DNA of 64,000 nucleotides from Tabrizicola piscis. GTDB taxonomy: Bacteria > Pseudomonadota > Alphaproteobacteria > Rhodobacterales > Rhodobacteraceae. Position numbers and translations under genes: made by a program. This document shows, piece after piece, positions 18,724 through 27,001 of this stretch; position 1 is the first letter of the stretch; every line of letters begins with the position of its first letter. The notes under the pieces are model-generated. The model did not search any database. It saw nothing but the letters and a program-made list of their open reading frames with translations, and was not told the DNA's origin. The stretch is taken from contig NZ_CP034328.1 of the NCBI RefSeq assembly GCF_003940805.1, positions 2,852,001-2,916,000 on the forward strand, in the 5' to 3' direction.

Positions 18724-19404
18724 TCAGGAGCCTGCGTCGATCCGGTTAGCCACAAGGCGCTGCAGGTCCCACAGGCCGCGGTCGTGGATGCCGCGGGCTT
18801 CCAGATGGGTCACGGTGTTCAACAGATACTCGGCCCCGCTGCCCCAATGGCCGCAGGCGCGCGCCAGCATTTCGGCCTGATCCGGCAGGGTCAGACGGGC
18901 ATAGGCCGGCGAGGCGCGGTTCATCACGAAGGCAAGGGCCGTGGCGGGGCCTTGGGCGGTGCGGACGGTGATCCAATGCGGCATGGAGTTGATCGGCTTG
19001 ACCGTAAACTCTCGCCGGAAGAGGCGGTCAAGGGTGGTGGGCAGGTCCGCGCTGGGCAGATCGTAAAGCACGCCCCGGCAACTGCCGCCCCGGTCGAGCG
19101 CCATCATCAGGCCGGGACAGACCGGGGTGGCACGGAACCGGATCATCTTTAGGCAAAAGCGGCGGTGCCAGCCATGCGCGGTGGCGGGGGTTTCGGCGGT
19201 ATGGTCGATCTCGGGTTTCCAGATCAGTGAGCCGTAGGCGAACAGGCGCAAGGGGCCGGGCGGCGCGCGGTCGGCGATGCGGCTGACCCAGGCGGCGTAG
19301 TCGGCATCGTCATGCAGCACCATCCCCGGGGGCGGACCGGTATCGGGCACGTCGCGGTGGACGCGGGTGATATGGGCTGGGGTCAGAGCCAAGGTGCGGG
19401 TCAT
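18724..19404 (-). CDS. Gamma-glutamylcyclotransferase, ChaC-like
   Basis: A 226-residue protein of the ChaC family, which cleaves glutathione to 5-oxoproline and Cys-Gly. The substrate-binding loop LRLFAYGSLIWKPEID near residue 60 and the candidate catalytic Glu in LFRREFTV are present, as is HGWHRRFCLKM. The frame opens at 19596, but ATG 19404 has GAGG eight bases upstream and fits the family. It converges with the MoeB-like gene. A 5-oxoprolinase that could recycle the product lies at 40.8 kb, far outside any shared operon. Confidence 0.85.
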   Translation of the reverse strand: MTRTLALTPAHITRVHRDVPDTGPPPGMVLHDDADYAAWVSRIADRAPPGPLRLFAYGSLIWKPEIDHTAETPATAHGWHRRFCLKMIRFRATPVCPGLMMALDRGGSCRGVLYDLPSADLPTTLDRLFRREFTVKPINSMPHWITVRTAQGPATALAFVMNRASPAYARLTLPDQAEMLARACGHWGSGAEYLLNTVTHLEARGIHDRGLWDLQRLVANRIDAGS

Positions 19405-19550
19405 TTTGCGGGCCTCTTGCGCTGCATGGTTCTTGAGCATTGCAGGCGCGTCAAGCTCTTTGCCGCAGAGCGCGGACCTGCTGGCATCTTGTGCTTGGCC
19501 CGGGTGCGCGGCATGGTTGCGCAAAGTTTCCGTGACAGGGAGTCCGACCA

Positions 19551-20336
19551 ATGAAACTGACTGCTGCCTTGGGCCTGATGGCCATGACCCTTTCAACTGC
19601 CGCCTTTGCCCAGGACGTGCCCGATCTTGCGGGGCGTGAGGTGGTTGTGGTGACCGAAAACGCCTATCCGCCGCTGCAGTTTCTGGATGCCTCAGGTGCT
19701 GCGGTAGGTTGGGAATATGACGCGATGGCCGAGATTGCCAAGCGGCTGAACATCACCGTGACTTATGAGAACATCAGCTGGGATGCGATGATCCCGGCGG
19801 TCAGCGAAGGCCAGTTCGATCTGGGGATGACCGGGATCACCATCCGCGATGACCGCAAGGAGCAGGTGGATTTCTCGGACAGCTACATGACCAGCGAGAT
19901 GGTGATGATGGTCCGCGGCGATGAGGAGCGGTTCACCGATGCGGCCTCGTTCGCGGCGAATCCTGACCTGCTGATGGCGGCGCAGCCGGGGACGACGCCC
20001 TTTTACGTCGGCGTCTATGAGGTGCTGGATGGCGATGAGGCGAACCCGCGCATCAAGCTGTTCGAGACATTCGGTGCCACGGTCGAGGCGCTGAAGGCGG
20101 GCGACGTGGATCTGGTGTTGACCGATGGTACGGCCGGGGCGGGCTATGTGGATGCGTCGGCTGGTGGGCTGAAGATCGTGGGCGGCAAGCTGGGGACCGA
20201 GGATTTCGGGTTCATCTTCCCGAAGGGCAGCGATCTGGTGGCCCCGATGAACGCGGCGATTGCGGCGATGAAGGCCGATGGCACCATCGACGCGCTGAAC
20301 AAGAAGTGGTTCCTTGACTACAAGATGGGCGGCTGA
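19551..20336 (+). CDS. Polar amino acid ABC transporter, periplasmic binding protein
   Basis: A 261-residue family-3 solute-binding protein. An export signal ([15 protein letters not shown], cleavage after AAFA) precedes the mature domain. Family features are [27 protein letters not shown], the SBP_bac_3 segment [20 protein letters not shown] and ALNKKWF near the end. The ligand is not predictable. A hairpin separates it from the permease, which would let the binding protein be made in excess. Confidence 0.9.
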   Translation: MKLTAALGLMAMTLSTAAFAQDVPDLAGREVVVVTENAYPPLQFLDASGAAVGWEYDAMAEIAKRLNITVTYENISWDAMIPAVSEGQFDLGMTGITIRDDRKEQVDFSDSYMTSEMVMMVRGDEERFTDAASFAANPDLLMAAQPGTTPFYVGVYEVLDGDEANPRIKLFETFGATVEALKAGDVDLVLTDGTAGAGYVDASAGGLKIVGGKLGTEDFGFIFPKGSDLVAPMNAAIAAMKADGTIDALNKKWFLDYKMGG

Positions 20337-20344
20337 GGCCACAT

Positions 20345-20368
20345 GGCCCGGGTCTGAGCGCCCGGGCC
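20345..20368 (+). terminator. Hairpin between binding protein and permease genes
   Basis: GGCCCGGG (20345-20352) pairs perfectly with CCCGGGCC (20361-20368) around an eight-base loop, followed by a short T-run. It could act as a partial terminator or protect the 3' end of the upstream message. Confidence 0.6.
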
Positions 20369-20375
20369 TTTGCCC

Positions 20376-21173
20376 ATGACCCCCAACCCGAAACCGGATG
20401 AAGACTTTCCATGGTGGCTGGTGATCGTGACGGTCACCGGCCTTTGGCTCTTCTACGAGGTCTGGGCAAGCGACGTTTATTCCGCGGCGTTGAACACGCT
20501 GGTGAAAGGCGTCTGGATCACGGTTCTGGTGACTTTGGTGGCCTATTTCGGGGCCTGTCTCATCGGGCTTGGGCTGGCGCTGGCGGGGCTGTCGCGGTTT
20601 GTGGTGCTGCGGCAGGCGGCGCGGCTTTACATCGAGGTGATGCGGGGCGTGCCGATCATCGTGCTGCTTCTCTATGTTGCCTTCGTGGTGGCGCCGGGGC
20701 TGGTGGCGGCATGGAACTGGATTGCCGTGCCCCTGGGGCTGGGCGAGGTGCGGGGCCGGGATTTCCCATTGCTGTGGCGGGCGGTGATTGCGCTGATGCT
20801 GGCCTATTCGGCCTTTCTGGCCGAGATCTTCCGGGCGGGGCTGCAGGCCGTCGACAAGGGCCAGATCGAGGCCGCAAAGGCGCTGGGCCTGAACGGCTGG
20901 CAGCGGTTCCGCCACATCGTCTTTCCGCAGGCGTTCCGGATGGTGCTGCCACCGCTGGGGAACGACTTTGTGGCGATGGTGAAGGATTCGTCATTGGTGA
21001 GCGTGCTCGGAGTGTCGGACATCACCCAGTTGGCCAAGGTGACGGCGGCGGGGAATTTCCGGTACTTCGAGACCTATAACGTGGCGGCGCTGCTGTATCT
21101 GACGATGACGATCGGCCTGTCCCTGCTGCTGCGCCGGCTGGAGGCACGGTTGCGCGGGCGGGACACGCGGTAG
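20376..21173 (+). CDS. Polar amino acid ABC transporter permease (HisM/GlnP type)
   Basis: A 265-residue inner-membrane permease with about five spans. Signatures are YIEVMRGVPIIVLLLYVAF and the EAA loop EAAKALGLNGWQRFRHIVFP, followed by LPPLGNDFVAMVKDSSL. ATG 20376 is preferred over the in-frame TTG at 20370. No ATP-binding subunit is adjacent; the next gene is a peptidase. The ATPase must come from elsewhere or be shared. Confidence 0.9.
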   Translation: MTPNPKPDEDFPWWLVIVTVTGLWLFYEVWASDVYSAALNTLVKGVWITVLVTLVAYFGACLIGLGLALAGLSRFVVLRQAARLYIEVMRGVPIIVLLLYVAFVVAPGLVAAWNWIAVPLGLGEVRGRDFPLLWRAVIALMLAYSAFLAEIFRAGLQAVDKGQIEAAKALGLNGWQRFRHIVFPQAFRMVLPPLGNDFVAMVKDSSLVSVLGVSDITQLAKVTAAGNFRYFETYNVAALLYLTMTIGLSLLLRRLEARLRGRDTR

Positions 21174-21201
21174 TCTTGAGGAGCGCGTTCCGCGCTGGTC
21201 A

Positions 21202-21238
21202 TTTGTCTCGCCTCTGCGCGCAGGCGCGCAACCGGCTC
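21202..21238. repeat. 37-bp dispersed repeat, copy B
   Basis: Identical over 37 bases to 12634-12670. It sits between the permease stop and copy 3 of the hairpin-TATTT element. Confidence 0.85.
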
Positions 21239-21245
21239 GGTCAAT

Positions 21246-21297
21246 GGGGGCATTCTGCCCCCAAACCCCCTGAGAGTATTTCGAAAAGAGCAAGCCC
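21246..21297 (+). repeat. Intergenic hairpin-TATTT element, copy 3
   Basis: GGGGG (21246-21250) and CCCCC (21258-21262) form a stem, followed by AAACCCCC and the tail GAGAGTATTTCGAAAAGAGC. It lies after the permease in the sense orientation, upstream of the peptidase gene. Confidence 0.7.
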
Positions 21298-21351
21298 ATG
21301 GGTGGACCTTGGGGCGTTGCGGGCCTAGCTTTTCGGGAAAGGAGATTTGCC

Positions 21352-23361
21352 ATGAATGTTCTGCTGCAGGCTTGGGATACGCCCTTTGGGTTGCCGCCTT
21401 TCGCGCAGGTGCGGGATGAAGATTTCGGACCGGCCTTTGACGAGGCACTGGCGCGGGCGCGGGCGAACATCGCCGCGATTGCCGAGGGGCCGGGGGTGTC
21501 CTTCGCCGAGGTGATTGAGGCTTTGGAACTGGCGGAGGGGGATTTGGACCGGGTGGCGGGGGTGTTTTACAACCTTGCCGGGGCCGACAGCACCGAGGCG
21601 CGCGAAGCGTTGATGCGGGAGCTGGCGCCGAAGATGAGCGCGTTTTCCAGCGAGGTGACGAACAACAAGGCGCTGTGGGGAAAGATCGAGGCGCTGTGGG
21701 CGGGGCGGGAGGGGCTGGCGCTGACGGCAGAGCAGCTGCGGGTGCTCACGCTGTACCGGCAGATGTTCGTGCGGTCCGGCGCGGAGCTTGAGGGCGCGGC
21801 GGCGGAGCGGTTGACGGCGGTGAAGTCGCGGCTGGCGGTGTTGGGGACAGCCTTTGGGCAGAACCTGCTGGCGGATGAGCGCAGCTGGTTCATGGAGGTG
21901 TCTGAGGCCGATCTGGCCGCGCTGCCGGGCTTCGTGCAGGACGCCGCGCGGGCGGCGGGGGCGGAGCGGGGTTTGGGCGCTGTGGTGACGCTGAACCGGT
22001 CGCTGATCGTGCCGTTCCTGCAGTTTTCACCCAACCGGGCGCTGCGGCAGAAGGCCTATGAGGCCTGGGTTGCGCGCGGTGCGAATGGCGGAGAGACGGA
22101 TAACCGGAGTGTGGCGGCGGAAATCCTCGCGCTGCGGGCAGAGCGGGCGGCGCTGCTGGGATACGCGGATTTCGCCAGTTTCAAGCTGGAGCCGGAGATG
22201 GCGAAGACCCCGGGTGCGGTGCGGGATCTGCTGATGCGGGTCTGGGAGCCGGCGAAGGCCAAGGCTTTGGGCGATGCCGCCGTGCTGGAGGCGATGCTGG
22301 TCGCAGATGGGCTGCCCGCGCCACTGGAAGCCTGGGACTGGCGCTATTACAGCGAGAAGCGGCGGAAGGCGGAGCATGATCTGGATGAGGCGGCGTTGAA
22401 GCCGTATCTTGGTCTGGAGGCTATGCTGGCGGCGCAGTTCGATTGTGCGAACCGGCTGTTTGGTCTGGAGTTCCGCGAGATCGAGGGGCCGTTCTACCAC
22501 CCGGATGTGCGGGGGTGGGAGGTTACCCGTGCGGGCAACCATGTGGCGGTGTTCCTTGGGGATTACTTCGCGCGGGGATCTAAACGGTCAGGGGCCTGGT
22601 GTTCGGCGATGCGGTCGCAGCGCAAGCTGGGCGGGGATCAGCGGCCGATCGTGGTGAACGTCTGCAACTTCGCCAAGGGGACGCCGTCGCTGCTGTCTTA
22701 TGACGACGCGCGGACGCTGTTTCATGAGTTTGGCCATGCGCTGCATCAGATGCTGTCGGATGTGACCTATGGGTTCATCAGCGGCACCTCGGTCGCGCGG
22801 GACTTCGTGGAACTGCCAAGCCAGTTGTACGAGCATTGGTTGGAGGTGCCTTCGGTGCTGGAAGCCCATGCGCGGCATTGGGAGACGGGGGAGCCGATGC
22901 CCGCCGACATGCTGGAGCGGCTGTTGGCGGCGGGGACCTATGACCAGGGCTTTGCCACGGTGGAGTTTGTCAGCTCGGCGCTGGTTGATCTGGAGTTTCA
23001 CAGCGGGGCCGCGCCGGGTGACCCGATGCAGCGGCAGGCGGAGGTTCTGGAAAGTCTGGGGATGCCGCGGGCGATCCGGATGCGGCATGCGACGCCGCAT
23101 TTCGCGCATGTGTTCAGCGGCGACGGGTACTCTGCCGGGTACTACTCCTACATGTGGTCGGAGGTGATGGACGCCGATGCCTTCGCGGCCTTCGAGGAGG
23201 CGGGCGATCCGTTTGACCCGGAGGTGGCTGGGCGTTTGGAGAAGTTCATCCTGTCGGCGGGCGGGTCGGAGGAGGCGGAAGCACTCTATCTGCAGTTCCG
23301 GGGGCGGATGCCGGGGGTGGAGGCTTTGCTGAAGGGCCGGGGGCTGCTGGACGCGGCGTAG
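21352..23361 (+). CDS. M3-family oligopeptidase / peptidyl-dipeptidase (Dcp/PrlC-like)
   Basis: Zinc metallopeptidase of 669 residues that degrades oligopeptides in the cytoplasm. The HExxH zinc site is in LFHEFGHALHQML, with the third ligand region downstream in FVELPSQLYEHWL. The N-terminus NVLLQAWDTPFGLPPFAQVR and the end YSYMWSEVMDADAFAAFEEAG are typical of the Dcp/oligopeptidase A group. ATG 21352 has AAAGGAG upstream; the earlier ATG 21298 lies in the repeat element. Whether it is a dipeptidyl carboxypeptidase or an endopeptidase is not decided. Confidence 0.92.
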   Translation: MNVLLQAWDTPFGLPPFAQVRDEDFGPAFDEALARARANIAAIAEGPGVSFAEVIEALELAEGDLDRVAGVFYNLAGADSTEAREALMRELAPKMSAFSSEVTNNKALWGKIEALWAGREGLALTAEQLRVLTLYRQMFVRSGAELEGAAAERLTAVKSRLAVLGTAFGQNLLADERSWFMEVSEADLAALPGFVQDAARAAGAERGLGAVVTLNRSLIVPFLQFSPNRALRQKAYEAWVARGANGGETDNRSVAAEILALRAERAALLGYADFASFKLEPEMAKTPGAVRDLLMRVWEPAKAKALGDAAVLEAMLVADGLPAPLEAWDWRYYSEKRRKAEHDLDEAALKPYLGLEAMLAAQFDCANRLFGLEFREIEGPFYHPDVRGWEVTRAGNHVAVFLGDYFARGSKRSGAWCSAMRSQRKLGGDQRPIVVNVCNFAKGTPSLLSYDDARTLFHEFGHALHQMLSDVTYGFISGTSVARDFVELPSQLYEHWLEVPSVLEAHARHWETGEPMPADMLERLLAAGTYDQGFATVEFVSSALVDLEFHSGAAPGDPMQRQAEVLESLGMPRAIRMRHATPHFAHVFSGDGYSAGYYSYMWSEVMDADAFAAFEEAGDPFDPEVAGRLEKFILSAGGSEEAEALYLQFRGRMPGVEALLKGRGLLDAA

Positions 23362-23371
23362 GGTGGCCCCG

Positions 23372-23427
23372 CCCCGGGCTTGACCCGGGGCCTCCTCCAC
23401 CCACCAGAGGTCCCGGGTCAAGCCCGG
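23372..23427. terminator. Palindromic element between convergent genes
   Basis: CCCCGGGCTTGACCCGGGG (23372-23390) and AGGTCCCGGGTCAAGCCCGG (23408-23427) are near-perfect inverted repeats with a loop of about 17 bases. Each arm is itself partly palindromic. It fills the gap between the peptidase and regulator stops and could terminate both. CGGGCTTGACCCGGG-type palindromes are common in alphaproteobacterial intergenic DNA. Confidence 0.65.
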
Positions 23428-23434
23428 ACGGGCC

Positions 23435-24400
23435 TCACGGCTTGCGCAGCGATCCGGGGGGCTGGCCAAACTTTGCCTTGAACGCACGGGACAGGGTTGC
23501 CGGGCTGGAAAAGCCGGTACGCAGCGCGATCTCGGCGAGGGGGTGCGTTGTATCGGTCAGCAGGCGGCGGGCGGCGGCGAGGCGGAGGCTGAGGGCATAG
23601 GCGCCGGGGGTGAGGCCGAGGGCGGCGCGGAAAAGGGATTCCAGCCGACGGGGAGAGAGGTTCACCCGCGCGGCGATGGCGGCGATGGGGGCGGGGGTGT
23701 CCAGCGCAGCCTCCATCATCGCGACGGCGCGGGCGACGCGGGGGTCGAGGGCGGGGTCCTGGGCGGAGGGGGCGATCTGCGGCTCGGACCCTTTGCGGAC
23801 GGTGGCGAGGAAGCTGGCGGCAACCTGCCGGGCCAGCGCTGCGCCGTGGCGGGCGCGGATCAGCTGCAGCATGAAATCCGACGCGGCGGCAGCGCCGCCG
23901 ATGGTGGCGCGGTTGCGGTCGATGACGTAGCGATCCGGCAGGACGGTCGTGTCGGGGTGGGCGGCGGCGAGGTCTTCGAGGTCTTCCCAATGCACGGTGG
24001 CGCGGTAGCCGGTCAGAAGGCCCGCGCGGGCCATGACCCAAGGCGCGGCGTCAATCCCGGCGACAAGCTGGAAGCGCGGGGCGATGCGGCGGAGGTCGCG
24101 GATCAGGGGGCGCGTGGCAACCTCGGCCAGGCGGTAGCCGGCGATGACGATCAGGGCGTCGGCGCCGGTGGCGTGGGTGAGGTCGCCGGTCGAGGGAAGC
24201 TCGATCCCGCAGGTGAGGGGAACGGGCTGGCCGTCGGGGGTGACGACGCGCCAGCGGTAGGCCTCATGCCCCAGATGCCGGTTGGCGTTTCTGAGGGGGT
24301 CGAGGGCCGAGGCGACCTCAAGGATCGAAGCTTGGGGCAGGACGAAGAAGGCGATCGTCAGGGGGCCGGTGGCGGGGGAAAAGAGTGCGTTTTCCGTCAT
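23435..24400 (-). CDS. GlxA/CdhR-type regulator (DJ-1/PfpI domain plus AraC helix-turn-helix)
   Basis: A 321-residue transcription factor. The N-terminal half is a class I amidotransferase-like domain (IAFFVLPQASILEVASALDPL, DALIVIAGYRLAEVA). The C-terminal 100 residues are an AraC/XylS DNA-binding domain (IAARVNLSPRRLESLFRAALG, IALRTGFSSPATLSRAFKAKFG). It diverges from the carnitine cluster across 68 bases. CdhR of Pseudomonas, the carnitine-dehydrogenase activator, has this architecture and position, so a role as carnitine-responsive activator is likely but inferred. Confidence 0.88.
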   Translation of the reverse strand: MTENALFSPATGPLTIAFFVLPQASILEVASALDPLRNANRHLGHEAYRWRVVTPDGQPVPLTCGIELPSTGDLTHATGADALIVIAGYRLAEVATRPLIRDLRRIAPRFQLVAGIDAAPWVMARAGLLTGYRATVHWEDLEDLAAAHPDTTVLPDRYVIDRNRATIGGAAAASDFMLQLIRARHGAALARQVAASFLATVRKGSEPQIAPSAQDPALDPRVARAVAMMEAALDTPAPIAAIAARVNLSPRRLESLFRAALGLTPGAYALSLRLAAARRLLTDTTHPLAEIALRTGFSSPATLSRAFKAKFGQPPGSLRKP

Positions 24401-24468
24401 GGGGAATTCGTAAAGTGCAAAGCGCGGGCTGGCAAGCGGGCTATGCTGGGCGCAAATTGGAGGATGCC

Positions 24469-25383
24469 ATGCCGCTGACCATGAACCGTGAGGTTTTCAT
24501 CACCTGTGCCGTGACCGGGTCGGGGGGGACGCAGGATCGCAGCCCGCATGTGCCCCGGTCACCGAAGCAGATCGCAGAGAGTGCCATTGCCGCGGCGAAG
24601 GCGGGGGCTGCGGTGGTGCATTGTCATGTGAGGGACCCGGACACGGGCAAGCCCAGCCGCAAGCTGGAGTATTACCGGGAGGTGACGGAGCGGATCCGGG
24701 ACAGCGATACGGATGTGGTGCTGAACCTGACGGCGGGGATGGGCGGCGACATCTATTTCGAGGGCACCGAGGATATGGGCCGGATCGGTCCCCGGTCCGA
24801 CATGGCGGGGGCCGAGGAGCGGGTGGCGCATGTGGTGGACTGCCGGCCGGAGATCTGCACGCTGGACTGCGGGACGATGAACTTCAACGAGGCCGATTAT
24901 GTGATGGTCAACACGCCCGGCATGCTCCGCGATATGGCCAAGCGGATGACGGCGGCAGGGGTTCGGATCGAGATCGAGGCGTTCGACACCGGGCATCTGT
25001 GGCTGGCCAAGGAGCTGGTGCGCGAAGGCGTGATCCCGGACCCGGTGCTGGTGCAGCTGTGCATGGGCGTGCCGTGGGGCGCGCCGGATGACCTGAACAC
25101 CTTCATGGCGATGGTGAACAACGTGCCGGCGGGGTGGCACTGGTCGGCGTTCTCGCTGGGCCGGAACGAGATGGCCTATGCGGCGGCGGCGACGCTGGCG
25201 GGGGGCAATGTGCGGGTCGGGTTGGAGGACAACCTGTGGCTGGAGAAGGGCGTGCTGGCAACGAATGCGCAGCTGGTGGAACGGGCGGCGAGCATCGTTG
25301 AAAACATGGGCGCGCGGGTGATCACCCCGGCGGAAGTGCGGGCGCGGCTGAAGCTGGAGAAGCGGGCTCTCGTAGGGAGGTGA
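24469..25383 (+). CDS. Beta-keto acid cleavage enzyme (BKACE), probable 3-dehydrocarnitine cleavage enzyme
   Basis: A 304-residue zinc TIM-barrel enzyme of the DUF849/BKACE family, which condenses a beta-keto acid with acetyl-CoA to give acetoacetate and a new acyl-CoA. The metal His pair is in AAVVHCHVRDPDTGK. ITCAVTGSGGTQDRSP, FDTGHLWLAKEL and the Glu of VRVGLEDNLWLEKG are family marks. ATG 24469 has GGAGG five bases upstream. Standing next to a carnitine dehydrogenase points to dehydrocarnitine as substrate, yielding betainyl-CoA. Confidence 0.88.
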   Translation: MPLTMNREVFITCAVTGSGGTQDRSPHVPRSPKQIAESAIAAAKAGAAVVHCHVRDPDTGKPSRKLEYYREVTERIRDSDTDVVLNLTAGMGGDIYFEGTEDMGRIGPRSDMAGAEERVAHVVDCRPEICTLDCGTMNFNEADYVMVNTPGMLRDMAKRMTAAGVRIEIEAFDTGHLWLAKELVREGVIPDPVLVQLCMGVPWGAPDDLNTFMAMVNNVPAGWHWSAFSLGRNEMAYAAAATLAGGNVRVGLEDNLWLEKGVLATNAQLVERAASIVENMGARVITPAEVRARLKLEKRALVGR

Positions 25384-25394
25384 CCTGACGGCGG

Positions 25395-25513
25395 CCCCCC
25401 CACCCTCTCCCTCCCCCACGAGGGGTGAGGGAAGTGCCGGGCGGGAAGCGGCGGGACCGGTGATTGAAGGGCACCTCCCTCCCCCCTTTGTGGGGGAGGG
25501 ATGGGGTGGGGGG
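25395..25513. repeat. Nested inverted repeat of C-rich and G-rich tracts
   Basis: CCCCCCACCCTCTCCCTCCC (from 25396) is a near reverse complement of the G-rich block ending at 25513, and each half also contains its own small hairpin (about 25410-25432 and 25475-25500). The whole gap between the BKACE and dehydrogenase genes can fold as a cruciform. CCCTCCCCC/GGGGGAGGG palindromes are a recurring alphaproteobacterial intergenic repeat type. It may attenuate or stabilise the operon message. Confidence 0.65.
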
Positions 25514-25534
25514 AACCCCGGGAAAGGGCAAGGC

Positions 25535-27001
25535 ATGACACGGAAAGCAGCAATCATCGGCGGTGGGGTTATCGGCGGCGGCTGGGCCGCGCGGTTCCTG
25601 CTCAACGGCTGGGATGTAGGCGTCTTTGACCCCGATCCGGAGGCGGAGCGCAAGATTGCCGCAGTCATGGCGAACGCCCGGCTGGCGCTGCCTGCGCTGA
25701 GCGATGTGCCGATGCCGGTGGAGGGGACGCTGACCTTCCACGGCACCATCGGGGAGGCGGTGGAGGGGGCGGAATATGTGCAGGAATCGGTCAGCGAGCG
25801 GATCGAGTTGAAGCACAAGGTTTACGCGCAACTGCAGCAGGCCCATCCCGGCGTGCTGATCGGGTCTTCGACCAGCGGGTTCAAGGCGTCGGACCTGCAG
25901 AAGGGCTCGCCCGCGCCGGAAAACATCATCGTCGCGCATCCGTTCAACCCGGTTTACCTCTTGCCGCTTTCCGAGGTCTCGGGGTCCGACAAGAACCCGC
26001 CGGCGGTGGTCGAAAAGACCGTGCAGATCATGAAGGACATCGGGATGTTCCCGCTGGTGATCCGGCATGAGATCGACGCCTTCATCGGCAACCGCTTCCT
26101 TGAGGCGGTCTGGCGCGAGGCGCTGTGGATGCTGAAGGACGGCATCGCCACCACCGAGGAGATCGACGACGCGATCCGCATGGGCTTCGGCCTGCGCTGG
26201 GGACAGATGGGGCTGTTCGAGACCTACCGGATTGCGGGCGGCGAGGCCGGGATGCGGCACTTCATGGCGCAGTTCGGCCCGGCGCTGAAATGGCCATGGA
26301 CCAAGCTGATGGACGTGCCCGAGTTCAACGAGGAACTGGTGGACCTTGTGGCCAACCAGTCCGACGCACAGTCCGGCATGTACACGATCCGCGAGTTGGA
26401 ACGCATCCGGGACCAGAACCTTGTCGGCTTTCTGCGGGCCTTGAAGGAGCGGAACTGGGGCGCTGGAAAAGTGCTCCGCGAACATGACGAACGCCGCGCC
26501 GCAGCCTTCCATGCGGGGCTGGATACCACCCCGAAGGCCGCGCCGCTGGTCATGGCGCAGATGCAGGTCCTGCCCGGCTGGATCGACTACAACGGTCACA
26601 TGACGGAAAGCCGTTACTACTTTGCCAACTCGGAAACGGTGGACGCCTTCCTGCGGCTGATCGGCGCCGGGATGGACTATGTCGCGGCGGGGCACAGCTA
26701 CTATTCGGCCGAAACGCATATCCGCCATCTGGGCGAGGCCAAGCTGGGCGACCGGCTGACCGGAACGGTGCAGATCATCAGCGCCGACGAAAAGCGGTTC
26801 CGCAGCTTTGTGCGGATCATGAAGGGCGAGGTGTGCGTGGCCACGGTGGAACAGCTGTGCCTGCATGTCGACATGAAGGCGGGCAAGACGGTGCCGGCTT
26901 CGGCAGAGGTCTGGGCAAAGCTGCGCGCGGTGGCGGAAGCGCATGCCACGCTGCCCATGCCGGACGGCGCGGGCCGCGCGGTCGGGCAAGGGAGGGCGTG
27001 A
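25535..27001 (+). CDS. L-carnitine 3-dehydrogenase fused to a hotdog thioesterase (betainyl-CoA thioesterase)
   Basis: A 488-residue two-domain protein. Residues 1-330 are a 3-hydroxyacyl-CoA dehydrogenase-type enzyme with the NAD loop AAIIGGGVIGGGWAARFL and the catalytic region IVAHPFNPVYLLPLSEV; it oxidises L-carnitine to 3-dehydrocarnitine. From about 343 a 4HBT hotdog domain starts (MQVLPGWIDYNGHMTESRYY), expected to hydrolyse betainyl-CoA to glycine betaine and CoA. The fusion joins the steps on both sides of the BKACE reaction. ATG 25535 follows AAGGGCAAGG. The stop overlaps the next start by one base. Confidence 0.9.
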   Translation: MTRKAAIIGGGVIGGGWAARFLLNGWDVGVFDPDPEAERKIAAVMANARLALPALSDVPMPVEGTLTFHGTIGEAVEGAEYVQESVSERIELKHKVYAQLQQAHPGVLIGSSTSGFKASDLQKGSPAPENIIVAHPFNPVYLLPLSEVSGSDKNPPAVVEKTVQIMKDIGMFPLVIRHEIDAFIGNRFLEAVWREALWMLKDGIATTEEIDDAIRMGFGLRWGQMGLFETYRIAGGEAGMRHFMAQFGPALKWPWTKLMDVPEFNEELVDLVANQSDAQSGMYTIRELERIRDQNLVGFLRALKERNWGAGKVLREHDERRAAAFHAGLDTTPKAAPLVMAQMQVLPGWIDYNGHMTESRYYFANSETVDAFLRLIGAGMDYVAAGHSYYSAETHIRHLGEAKLGDRLTGTVQIISADEKRFRSFVRIMKGEVCVATVEQLCLHVDMKAGKTVPASAEVWAKLRAVAEAHATLPMPDGAGRAVGQGRA

